Shown: one piece after another, positions 25,801 to 37,800 of the stretch | Position numbering within the stretch: the first letter of the stretch is position 1 | Layout of the letters: each line of letters starts with the position of its first letter | Source: Anticarsia gemmatalis | Taxonomy: Eukaryota > Arthropoda > Insecta > Lepidoptera > Erebidae | Length of the DNA: 64,000 bases | Direction of reading: 5' to 3' | NCBI RefSeq assembly: GCF_050436995.1 | Contig: NC_134767.1 | Span: 248,001-312,000, forward strand | The notes under the pieces: model-generated | The model's input: the letters and a program-made list of their open reading frames with translations, nothing else | Database searches by the model: none | What the model was told of the DNA's origin: nothing | Translations under genes and position numbers: made by a program

Positions 25801-28800
25801 TCGTACGTAGTTCTAATCGTCAAATAGATGCTAAAGGTAACATTCGGTTCTTAGCGACCGCGACGCGCGACCGCGACGCGCGACCGCGACCCGCGACCGC
25901 GACCGGGTCGCGCGACCCACTGCTTAGTATGGATTTATATGGAGTACTAAAAGGTAGCATTCGGTTCTTAGCGACCGCGACGCGCGACCGCCACCCGCGA
26001 CCATGGTCGCCTGTCGCGAGGCGACCCTAGCTTTCGGATTTCAGCGACGCGGCGACGGCGACATCGTCACTCTTCCCGCAGTTTTAACGGGTGACGGTTG
26101 TGTTCTAGTGCAGTACGATATGTCGGACAATTATTCCGCGGCTAGGAAAAAAGTTATTCAGCTGCTATTGGAGGATGAAGAAGATGATGATATTCTTATT
26201 ATGCTATTATCTATGCCTCCAGAAAAAAGAATGAGGATTGATTCAATCTTCACATCACGAGAAGAAGAGGGTTGCTTTCAAATACTCATAAAACAACATT
26301 TGAATTATAAAGAAGAAAAGTTCAGAAAATATTGTAGGTTAAATCATAAGCAGTTTTTAATAACTAATTCTATTAACTTCTCGTCCTCGTTCGGTGAAAA
26401 TGCCGCCATTTTGATGTGCTTCTCGCCTGCGTCGCGTGACGGCACTGCCTCCGATGCGACCGGGTCGCTGTCGCCACGCTGCTCTCTAGCCACGCCCACC
26501 GGTCGCGCGTCGCGGTCGCTAGATTTGTTTAGTACTCCATATAAATCCATACTAAGCAGTGGGTCGCGCGACCCGGCCGCGGTCGCGGGTCGCGGTCGCG
26601 CGTCGCGGTCGCTAAGAACCGAATGCTACCTAAACAAATCTAGCGACCGCGACGCGCGACCGGTGGGCGCGGCTAGAGAGCAGAGTGGGTCGCGCGACCC
26701 GGTCGCGGTCGCGGGTCGCGGTCGCGCGTCACGGTCGACCGCGACGCGCGACCGCCACCCGCGACCATGGTCGCCTGTCGCGAGGCGACCCTAGCTTTCG
26801 GATTTCAGCGACGGCGACATCGTCACTCTTCCCGCAGTTTTAACGGGTGACGGTTGTGTTCTAGTGCAGTACGATATGTCGGACAATTATTCCGCAGCTA
26901 GGAAAAAAGTTATACAGCAGCTATTGGAGGATGAAGAAGATGATGATATTCTTATTATGCTATTATCTATGCCTCCAGAAAAAAGAATGAGGATTGATTC
27001 AATCTTCACATCACGGGAAGAAGAGGGTTGCTTTCAAATACTCATAAAACAACATTTGAATTATAAAGAAGAAAAGTTCAGAAAATATTGTAGGTTAAAT
27101 CATAAGCAGTTTTTAATAACTAATTCTATTAACTTCTCGTCCTCGTTCGGTGAAAATGCCGCCATTTTGATGTGCTTCTCGCCTGCGTCGCGTGACGGCA
27201 CTGCCTCCGATGCGACCGAGTCGCTGTCGCCACGCTGCTCTCTAGCCACGCCCACCGGTCGCGCGTCGCGGTCGCTAGATTTGTTTAGTACTCCATATAA
27301 ATCCATACTAAGCAGTGGGTCGCGCGACCCGGTCGCGGTCGCGGGTCGCGGTCGCGCGTCGCGGTCGCTAAGAACCGAAAGGTGGCGGTTCGCGCCGCGA
27401 CAGAGACAGGCGACCGAGACAGGAGACTGAGACCAGAGACCACGACAAGTGTCTCGGTCTCTTCGGCATGTACTGTAGGTTGAGACTGAGACCGAAGATC
27501 GCGACAAGTGTCACAGAGCGACCGCTCAGTTCAAGAGAGTCTGTCGATGAAGTCACTGGTGTTTTGTGTCGTGATGGAAAACCAAGTAATGAAGCTGCTA
27601 TTGGAGGAAGAAGAAGACGATGATTTGCTCTTATATTATTATTACAAATACAAAACTGAAAGACGATTACCTATTAAGGATTTATATTCCACTAGAGGTG
27701 AAGAAGGATCATTTTCGCTATTAGTAAAGAAGCACCTGATGTTTGATGACAATATATTCAGGAAGTATTTTCGGCTGAATAAAACACAGTTTGATTACGT
27801 ATTAAATTTACTGAAAAAAACAATGCAAGAAAAGGGAAGAATATCAGTAAAAGAAAAATTATCACTAACTTTAAGGTAAGTTTGCCAATTCATCTAAATT
27901 ATTCTGGTCGATTTCACCGTAATTGTTTAGAAATGGTTCACTCGAAATATTTAGTGATTGGCGAGATGTTAAATCAATCAATCCAGTCTGTGTTTGGTGT
28001 TCTGATGCTGCACTTATCGGAGAATATGAATTGTATGATGAATTTGAATTATATGATAACTGGTATGATGAATCAGTATAGGGGCGTTCAGTTTGACCTT
28101 CGATATCTCCGATCTCATACTTCGAGACAATATTAAATATTTCCGTTTTTGCCATGGCTCTTGAACGTGCACTCAATTTTCTTAGCATCATTTCAATATG
28201 TTTTGTAAATGTCGATATATCATCAACTGGTTCTTGAGATTTTAATGACTCCAGCTGTCTATTTCGGTTTTCCTGTCTGTCCTTCATAAATTTTATGAAT
28301 TCATCTTCTTTTTGTCTCTTTCTCTTTGTATTTTTGGAGGTTGATTTTTCATAACTGTTATTTAGTGGTATATTAGATCTCTCTTGTGTAGATTTAGAAG
28401 TGCCTGGTAACTCCTTTGAAGGAGTGTTATGTACTGACGTGTCTGCGGCTTCGTGAGGAGTATCTTCATGTTCTACTCCTGGGGAGGTATTAGTAACTTC
28501 TTCTTCTACACTGGCGGAGCTTTGCTGTTCTTGTTCTACACTGGTGCAGCTTTGCCGTTCTGATGGTGTGTTTTCTAAAAATCTTAAGCGTTCATAAAAC
28601 TGCCACTTTGAATTTTTAGCTGGTGCTGCAGATCCCGTCGATTGTTTTTGTTTGCGCTTATATCTGTTGTAGGAGTCCCTGATCAGTTTCCATTTTTTAC
28701 GGCATTCCGAATCTGTAATAAATAATAATATTTTTTTTTATTCCCAGATTCATGGCGACTGGAGAAACATATGCTTCGCTATCATTCGAATATCGTATAT

Positions 28801-31800
28801 CACCTTCTTATATTTCACAAATAGTCAAAGAGGTGTTAAAACATTTAAAGACTGTTTTGGTGCCAATTTTTATGCCTATTCCAAAAGAAAGTGATTTTAG
28901 GCTTATATCTGAAGGATTTTGGGACAAATGGCAATTCCCCAATTGCACAGGTGCTATTGATGGGAAGCACGTAAGAATAAGAGCCCCTGAAAATAGTGGG
29001 TCGTTGTATTTTAATTATAAGGAGTATTACTCAATTGTTCTTCTGGCTATTGTAGACTATAATTACAAGTTCATTGCAGTAGACGTTGGCTCTTATGGCA
29101 AAGAAGGAGATAGTGGAATATTCCAAAAGTCTGCAATGGGAAAACAAATAATGAAAAATGAATTTAATTTTCCGAAACCAAAAAATCTACCGAATTCGAA
29201 CATAATATTACCCCATTTTTTAGTTGGAGATGAAGCATTTAGTCTTGATACTTTTATGATGAAACCTTACGCTAGAAGAGTTGCAAAAAACGATTTAAGC
29301 AAAGAAATATTTAACTACCGCCTTTGTCGTGCGAGACGAGTATCGGAAAACGCGTTCGGTTTGCTGTCTCAGGTGTTTAGAATATTTTACACTCCTATCG
29401 GAATAGCGCCAGAAACATGCACAGACATGATCTTAGTTGCCTGTTGCTTGCATAACCTATTAAGAGATGGATTTTTGGAATCTGCTCAAATGCCCGTACA
29501 TCAATGGAATCGAGAGGAAGAAAATTTGCCTTCAAATTTTGTTACATTACGTGGAACAGGAGGGTTTTCGAACAGCAACGGACTCGATATTAGAGTAAAA
29601 TTAACCAATTACTTGACGTCACAGCAAGGAGCAGTAGACTGGCAAGAACAACATGTCACACGGCTTGTTTGAACTGATTCCATTCCTTTTCTTCTTAACC
29701 TTTTCTTTCTTAATATGTTAATTTTATGCAAAATAAATAAAATAAGAAGAACTCACCTGTTTTATTTATGCTTTCAGCTATGCTTTTCCAAATATTGTCC
29801 TTCAAATTTTCGTCTCTGTAGGAGTCTAGTTGTGCATTGTATAGCGGAGGGTGCTGCCTGATAAGTTCAATCAGAGTCTCACAGTCTTCGTCAGAAAAAC
29901 TCATTTTTAAACATAAACACGTACTTTCACGAGCGCGACCGAGACACTACTGCACCGGAGCAGCGACCGTCTCGCTGTCTCCTGTCGCGCGCCTCTGTCT
30001 CCTGTCTCTGTCGCGCTCGCGAACTGATGCTTTATACATTGCCTAGAGTTAAGTAGCGGTCACGGTCTCCGGTCGCGGTCTCCTGTCTCGGTCGCCTGTC
30101 TCTGTCGCGGCGCGAACCGCCACCTTAAAGGTGGCGGTTCGCGCCGCGACAGAGACAGGCGACCGAGACAGGAGACTGAGACCAGAGACCACGACAAGTG
30201 TCTCGGTCTCTTCGGCATGTACTGTAGGTTGAGACTGAGACCGAAGATCGCGACAAGTGTCACAGAGCGACCGCTCAGTTCAAGAGAGTCTGTCGATGAA
30301 GTCACTGGTGTTTTGTGTCGTGATGGAAAACCAAGTAATGAAGCTGCTATTGGAGGAAGAAGAAGACGATGATTTGCTCTTATATTATTATTACAAATAC
30401 AAAACTGAAAGACGATTACCTATTAAGGATTTATATTCCACTAGAGGTGAAGAAGGATCATTTTCGCTATTAGTAAAGAAGCACCTGATGTTTGATGACA
30501 ATATATTCAGGAAGTATTTTCGGCTGAATAAAACACAGTTTGATTACGTATTAAATTTACTGAAAAAAACAATGCAAGAAAAGGGAAGAATATCAGTAAA
30601 AGAAAAATTATCACTAACTTTAAGGTAAGTTTGCCAATTCATCTAAATTATTCTGGTCGATTTCACCGTAATTGTTTAGAAATGGTTCACTCGAAATATT
30701 TAGTGATTGGCGAGATGTTAAATCAATCAATCCAGTCTGTGTTTGGTGTTCTGATGCTGCACTTATCGGAGAATATGAATTGTATGATGAATTTGAATTA
30801 TATGATAACTGGTATGATGAATCAGTATAGGGGCGTTCAGTTTGACCTTCGATATCTCCGATCTCATACTTCGAGACAATATTAAATATTTCCGTTTTTG
30901 CCATGGCTCTTGAACGTGCACTCAATTTTCTTAGCATCATTTCAATATGTTTTGTAAATGTCGATATATCATCAACTGGTTCTTGAGATTTTAATGACTC
31001 CAGCTGTCTATTTCGGTTTTCCTGTCTGTCCTTCATAAATTTTATGAATTCATCTTCTTTTTGTCTCTTTCTCTTTGTATTTTTGGAGGTTGATTTTTCA
31101 TAACTGTTATTTAGTGGTATATTAGATCTCTCTTGTGTAGATTTAGAAGTGCCTGGTAACTCCTTTGAAGGAGTGTTATGTACTGACGTGTCTGCGGCTT
31201 CGTGAGGAGTATCTTCATGTTCTACTCCTGGGGAGGTATTAGTAACTTCTTCTTCTACACTGGCGGAGCTTTGCTGTTCTTGTTCTACACTGGTGCAGCT
31301 TTGCCGTTCTGATGGTGTGTTTTCTAAAAATCTTAAGCGTTCATAAAACTGCCACTTTGAATTTTTAGCTGGTGCTGCAGATCCCGTCGATTGTTTTTGT
31401 TTGCGCTTATATCTGTTGTAGGAGTCCCTGATCAGTTTCCATTTTTTACGGCATTCCGAATCTGTAATAAATAATAATATTTTTTTTTATTCCCAGATTC
31501 ATGGCGACTGGAGAAACATATGCTTCGCTATCATTCGAATATCGTATATCACCTTCTTATATTTCACAAATAGTCAAAGAGGTGTTAAAACATTTAAAGA
31601 CTGTTTTGGTGCCAATTTTTATGCCTATTCCAAAAGAAAGTGATTTTAGGCTTATATCTGAAGGATTTTGGGACAAATGGCAATTCCCCAATTGCACAGG
31701 TGCTATTGATGGGAAGCACGTAAGAATAAGAGCCCCTGAAAATAGTGGGTCGTTGTATTTTAATTATAAGGAGTATTACTCAATTGTTCTTCTGGCTATT

Positions 31801-34800
31801 GTAGACTATAATTACAAGTTCATTGCAGTAGACGTTGGCTCTTATGGCAAAGAAGGAGATAGTGGAATATTCCAAAAGTCTGCAATGGGAAAACAAATAA
31901 TGAAAAATGAATTTAATTTTCCGAAACCAAAAAATCTACCGAATTCGAACATAATATTACCCCATTTTTTAGTTGGAGATGAAGCATTTAGTCTTGATAC
32001 TTTTATGATGAAACCTTACGCTAGAAGAGTTGCAAAAAACGATTTAAGCAAAGAAATATTTAACTACCGCCTTTGTCGTGCGAGACGAGTATCGGAAAAC
32101 GCGTTCGGTTTGCTGTCTCAGGTGTTTAGAATATTTTACACTCCTATCGGAATAGCGCCAGAAACATGCACAGACATGATCTTAGTTGCCTGTTGCTTGC
32201 ATAACCTATTAAGAGATGGATTTTTGGAATCTGCTCAAATGCCCGTACATCAATGGAATCGAGAGGAAGAAAATTTGCCTTCAAATTTTGTTACATTACG
32301 TGGAACAGGAGGGTTTTCGAACAGCAACGGACTCGATATTAGAGTAAAATTAACCAATTACTTGACGTCACAGCAAGGAGCAGTAGACTGGCAAGAACAA
32401 CATGTCACACGGCTTGTTTGAACTGATTCCATTCCTTTTCTTCTTAACCTTTTCTTTCTTAATATGTTAATTTTATGCAAAATAAATAAAATAAGAAGAA
32501 CTCACCTGTTTTATTTATGCTTTCAGCTATGCTTTTCCAAATATTGTCCTTCAAATTTTCGTCTCTGTAGGAGTCTAGTTGTGCATTGTATAGCGGAGGG
32601 TGCTGCCTGATAAGTTCAATCAGAGTCTCACAGTCTTCGTCAGAAAAACTCATTTTTAAACATAAACACGTACTTTCACGAGCGCGACCGAGACACTACT
32701 GCACCGGAGCAGCGACCGTCTCGCTGTCTCCTGTCGCGCGCCTCTGTCTCCTGTCTCTGTCGCGCTCGCGAACTGATGCTTTATACATTGCCTAGAGTTA
32801 AGTAGCGGTCACGGTCTCCGGTCGCGGTCTCCTGTCTCGGTCGCCTGTCTCTGTCGCGGCGCGAACCGCCACCTGAATGTTACCTTAACATAGCGTTGGG
32901 TTCGCCAATTTGAATAAAAGTTTTGAAAAAAAGGTTAGGTGCGAAGTACTCGTAACCGGCGGTCCTGTATGTCAAGATGTATGGATCTGAGGGAAGCAAA
33001 AGAAGTTTGTAAGGATCGTACCAAGTGGCGCTTTTTGGTCTTTGCCTACCCCTATGGGAAAAAAGCGTGATATTACGTATGTGACTTATTTAAAAGCTGT
33101 TTATCAAACATACTGCAATTGTGCTTCGAGGCATATGAATTCGATCTTTTACTTATACATCGTCGTGAATCAACGTGTGTGGATACACAAGTTTGTGCTA
33201 TTTGGTTTAGTAAGACTACAGAAAGAGGTATGAGATATATTGGTGTAACGATGCAGTGATGCGATGTTTTGACACAACCATAGGATTATAATATTTGATA
33301 TAAGCATGTAAATACCAGTAGTGACTGTCTGGTACATTCATTCGTTTCACAGAAGGACAAACGATTAGTAGATGCATTTGCTTCCCACGTAGAACAATAA
33401 CAGAATAACAAATGCATTCACAACCCACGCTAAAGACCAAAATAGCTTCAATAAAGTTCACATTCTATGAAATATACTTGTGACATTATAAACACTGCAG
33501 CTTGACTGTTATGTTTTCGCGGATAAATTACGACTATAATCTTAATAAAAATATCTTAATAAAATATTATGCGGATTGAGAGCATTGATAGCCGAGTGGT
33601 ATAAGTCGGTATTTCCACGCAAGTGGTCGCAGGTTCGAACCCCAGGCACCAGACCAATGACCCAAGTTATGTGTGTATCAGAAATAATTATCACTTGTTC
33701 CAACGGTGAAGGAAAACATCGTGATGCAACCTTGTATGCCTGAGAGTTCTTTAGAACAGTTATTAAAGCCGTGTATAGTCCCCAACCCGCACTTTGTCAG
33801 CATGGTGGACTCAAGGCCTAACTCCTCCCTCATCACGGGAAGAGACCCTTGCCTTACAGTGGGACATTAACGTATTAAATTGACTATTTAATTTTTGATG
33901 CAGATTTTTGAAAAGTAGTAGATAATCATATGATTTTTTCCTCTCATTCAAATTACGTAGTTCGTTGCGTAGCGTAACAAGCAAACTCTAATACATACTG
34001 ACCTTTACAAGCCAAAATTAATTACTATCCGAGTACGCAATCGAAAGTAGATCGATAAAATAATATCGATATCTTTAGAAGATCATTCGTCACTCGTTTA
34101 ATCCGAGTTAAGGTGTGGTCTTGTGAATGCGACTTATATTTTGATTAATTTCACTCTGTGGCGCAATTTATGTAGCAGTTTTGTTTGTGGTCATACTAAC
34201 AAGTGCGGGTCGGACTCGTGCACGTAGGATTCCGTACTATAAATATTTAATAAAAAAACACGTTTTATTTGTATGGGACCCTCTATAATATTTATTTTTG
34301 TTAAGTTTTTTGTATTTTTTATAGCGGCCACGTTATAGCGAATTATATAATTTTTGAAAATTTATATATTTATAGATACAGTCTGGTGACAGACAGAAAG
34401 ACGGATGGACAGACAGCGGAGGCTTAGTAGGTAACAGGGTCCCGTTTTTAACTTTAGATACGGAACCCTAATAAATGGGGTCAATATGTGTAATTTATTT
34501 TTGCTCAGAATTAATTGGTCTGAGAATCTATGATGGCATTGCGAGCAAGGCTGCGTTGTATTTATTTGTGATTTATTTGATGTGGTAATTGTATGATATC
34601 ATTTGTATTAATATTATTAAGATTATGATTTGACATCTACTAAAACATTTTATTATCACCGAACAAAAAATAAAGCGTAAATAAATAGTTGTCTAAGGCG
34701 TGAAATATCTTGACTTCGAAAGTAGCTAATAATTAATATTTGAAAATTAACACGCACTGTCACACACAGAATTTAATTAAAATCGGTACAGCCATCTCGA

Positions 34801-37800
34801 GGGAAAAGAAAAAGAAAAATTCAGACACCATATTTTTACATTAATGTTGTTAGCCCTTTATATGATTCCACTGCTAAGCAAAAGCGTTTCCTCTTTCGCA
34901 TAAACCCGCATATATCAAACTAGCTGACCTGCGCAACTTCGCTTGCGTCACATAAAAGAAAAGGTCATAATTTTCCCCGTTTTTGTACCATTTTTTGTTG
35001 CTACTCCGCTCCTAATAGTTGCAGCATGATGTTATATAGCCTAAAACCTGCCTCGATAAATGGTCTATTCTACACAAAAAACATTTTTCAAATAGAACCA
35101 GCAGTTCCTGAGATTAGCGCGTTCAAACAAACAATCAAACTCTTCAGCTTTATAATGTTAGTATAGAAGTACCTATAGACGAGTATTAGTAGTAATAGTC
35201 GAATCGACTAATCGCGTCGGTATAACGAGCCTTTAACTTAGATGTGCTCATTAAGCTGTGTTAATTATAAAACATATCGACGTATAATGTATATTAATAT
35301 GTTCACATGAACGTGTCCGCTCTGCTAGTACCGATGTTACCACATACTAGTCGTACTTGTTATGTGTGTTTATTAGTTATCTTTGAACATTAAGCGATAC
35401 TTTTAACTAAAATATATTTATTTATGCTTTAATTATTTCTAAATACTGGTATTCAGCTGCATCTGCTAAAATTGGAAGCCGACTCCAAAATATTGAAAGA
35501 GAGGTTAAGGTGATGATGATGACTTAAAAATTTTTTTGTAGGATTTTTTACCCTACCGTATAAGTAAATTATTTAGTAGTGCATATTGTTTTTAAAAAAC
35601 ATTGTTTGCCATATCTTTTCTAGGCGGCTTTTGTCCAGGAATTCCCTGGAAACAATTTATTATTTTGCCAAATCATTACTACACCATCGCCATAAATGTT
35701 AAGGTTTACTGCCTCTGTGGCGCAGTCGGTAGTGTATGCGGCTCCCGCCATGAGGTCGTCGGTTTAAGTCCCAGGTCAGGCCTAAATCTTTACTGAATTT
35801 CCTATTAACAAATTTTCACAGATTGGCCGGAGATAGGAAGCTGAGGTCATAAACGACTGAAAAAAATTGGATAAAATTTGGATAAAATGTGATATATTGT
35901 ATGCCACACAAGAACGTAACATTTGAACTTGTTTTTTAAAAAACGGCTTTAACACATAAATGTATTTTTTGAAGAGAAATCATCTAACCCCTGGTTTCTG
36001 AGGTACATTTAGCGGTGGTTCATCTATTCAATAGTGTTAAAACTCATACAAAAAAAGCGCTATCGAAAAGTTAAACCACCGCTACTCAGTTACTCAGAAA
36101 CATACTTACTTTATTATAGTCTTTATTACTTTAAATACAATTCAAACAGAAAACTACCGCAACTAACTCAGCAGCCTTTCTAAGAATAACATTATTCCCA
36201 TATTTAGGCATGAGTGATAATGGGTGGTGATAAGGCGAGATAACAAGCCGCGCTGCCTTATCAAGTGTAATGAGCTCTCGTATAAATCACCCCTGCTGAT
36301 CTATATATGTTGTCGTAAATCTTTGTGATCGACGTGCGAGTACGATCGTGAGCTCGTGGACTAAGTGTGTGATGTCCGATGTAAAATACATATGCAATAC
36401 ACATGGCAATTTTTCTGTTTATGATCGGTAGTTCCTAGTACGTTTAAACAAATAAACAAACATACTCTTAAGCTCTATATATGTAGTAACGATTAGATCT
36501 TAAAAGAATTAAAACTGCAGCTGTAATGGCCGTTTGGTTTATGCATTCGTCTCCCACGCAAGTCTGGTCGAGTGTTCATTGCCTGAGGCAACACACATTA
36601 TGAACTTTTAGTAGGTATGTGTGTTTTACAAATGTTATTATGATAGAGAAAAATAGTTCATGCATTAAACTAACTACTGGTAAAACTAAGTCTTGCCCTC
36701 CTGAAAGTACTGTTCTTGAAAGAATACTTACATTCTTTTTAAAAAAATATACATGCAGTTATGAAAGGCTTATAAAGGGTTTTGTTTCTTTCACTCCTTA
36801 GCGAAATGAAAAAATAGTAGTTTTTTAACTAAAATAGTGTGATTATGAATAAGAAGGTTAATGTTTCTTACATACTCACTTACTTAACTGTCTGTGACGA
36901 AATTCAATACGCTGATAGTTCAAAACCTAGATAGACGTAGTGTACCTCTTATCCCGAGAAATTCTTCAAAGTAGCCGATGTATAGAAGATAGTGTAATAT
37001 AATAAGCAAAAATATCACGTGTTTGCGTAGAGCCGAGCAGGTACGCGGACTTAAAGCTTGATATATCTAGTACGTGTATCAGCTACTTATGTGCTATTCC
37101 GTCGTATTTGACAAGGCTTAACGACTACCACTGAAGCTGCTCTGATTCCATATTTATACACTTGCTTATCCGATGTCTGTTTACCTTCTAGTATGACTGG
37201 CTGAGACTATAACATAAGGAGTTTTGACCAAGCTGCGTTGATTATATTACAAGATGAATGGAATGACTCAAATATACTTAACTGTGCGATGCGATGTAAT
37301 TTGTGCGATCCACAAATAATTGTTTCAGATCTGATTGTACTTTGTGTCCGTTGTTTGTACGTTTGTAAAAGTCCCCCCGACTTAATATCCGAAAGAAAAC
37401 TGAATTTACTGGTAGAAAAGATCTAGAATATTTTCTTCCCATCGTGGTCATGAACGCGAACCTCTGTACGCTTTCAGAGGTTTCGAGTATAAGTACTAAG
37501 ACGATATACGACGTGCCTTAGTAACATAGTAAGTAGTAACGTATAACACAATAGGGGCGTGTACTTCGACGTGTTTTATATACGTGAGACGTTATCTGAT
37601 CGAAAGATAGCAACGTAATTGTTGGTTGGTAGCGAAAGATAGTTTAGCGAATGAATTGTTGCTTTAGCCTGCAGTGCGTTTTAAAAATGCAATAGTTTGA
37701 CGTTATTTAACAACTTCTTCTTCTTATCGTATGGTTAGTGGTCAACCTAGTGTCAAAAATTGTTCAAGCCGCCCGAAGGCCTTTGATGTGACTTAACGAC

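Larger units (their letters stand above)
10871..25831 (+). other. NOX5 intron 1, first part
   Basis: Non-coding sequence between exon 1 and the Harbinger nest. It holds the Helitrons, SINEs, hairpin and minisatellite listed separately. The remaining stretches (10.9-12.8, 13.4-14.9, 15.2-16.7, 16.9-18.0, 20.1-22.3, 23.0-23.5 and 24.3-25.8 kb) show no conserved coding frame; the longest ORFs are short and of ordinary composition. Confidence 0.5.
25952..26631. mobile_element. Small deleted PIF/Harbinger element nested in the outer element
   Basis: Ends AGGTAGCATTCGG and CCGAATGCTACCT are mutual inverses, flanked by AAA on both sides (25949-25951, 26632-26634). The undisturbed sequence, readable in reverse at about 27283-27300, has a single AAA at this spot, proving the insertion and its duplication. 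At 680 bp it carries a transposase start (ATG 26119, MSDNYSAARKK) and a converging MADF start (minus strand, ATG at 26409). Confidence 0.85.
27380..30125 (+). mobile_element. Complete PIF/Harbinger transposon, copy 1
   Basis: A 2746-bp element with 48-bp perfect terminal inverted repeats beginning AGGTGGCGGTTCGCGC. Subterminal zones are full of GAGAC/GCGAC words, likely protein-binding sites. It encodes a spliced DDE transposase (+) and a spliced MADF/BESS-like protein (-), the two-protein set of autonomous Harbingers. Left flank is GAA (27377-27379); right neighbour is TAA (30126-30128), then copy 2. No stop or frameshift was found, so it may be active or very recently so. Confidence 0.92.
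30129..32874 (+). mobile_element. Complete PIF/Harbinger transposon, copy 2
   Basis: Head-to-tail repeat of copy 1 at an offset of exactly 2749 bp (2746 plus TAA). Every translated frame is identical to copy 1 and I found no base difference in the stretches compared. Right flank is GAA (32875-32877), matching the GAA left of copy 1, so the pair sits in one target duplication. Confidence 0.92.
25835..32885. mobile_element. Outer non-autonomous PIF/Harbinger element, interrupted by three other elements
   Basis: Terminal inverted repeats begin AGGTAACATTCGGTTCTTAG at 25835; the matching right end is split between 27356-27379 and 32878-32885. Host flanks are TAA (25832-25834) and TAA (32886-32888), the 3-bp target duplication expected of the superfamily. 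Closing the inner insertion at GAA restores an exact right repeat. The left arm (25835-25951 plus 26632 to about 26680) is an inverted copy of the right arm (about 27240-27376), so the ends form long foldback arms of roughly 180 bp or more. The interior keeps only the start of a Harbinger transposase exon and, in the opposite direction, the start of a MADF gene; it is therefore defective. Confidence 0.85.

Noticed and set aside
26003..26794. 263-codon open frame in the Harbinger nest as a new gene
   Set aside because: Only the first part after ATG 26119 resembles a protein. The rest is reversed MADF start and terminal-repeat sequence read as Ser-Arg-Asp-rich peptide.
27380..32874. Assembly artefact as the sole explanation of the two identical Harbingers
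   Set aside because: A false duplication would normally duplicate flanking sequence too. Here the junction is a clean TAA that differs from the outer GAA flanks. It remains possible and needs long reads, so it is not fully excluded.
33587..33660. tRNA gene (Ser/Leu-like)
   Set aside because: A and B boxes are good, but no acceptor stem closes and the sequence continues as the SINE body seen again at 61478. The other tRNA-like heads at 16830, 22930, 48185, 49286, 58289 and 60480 were rejected for the same reason.
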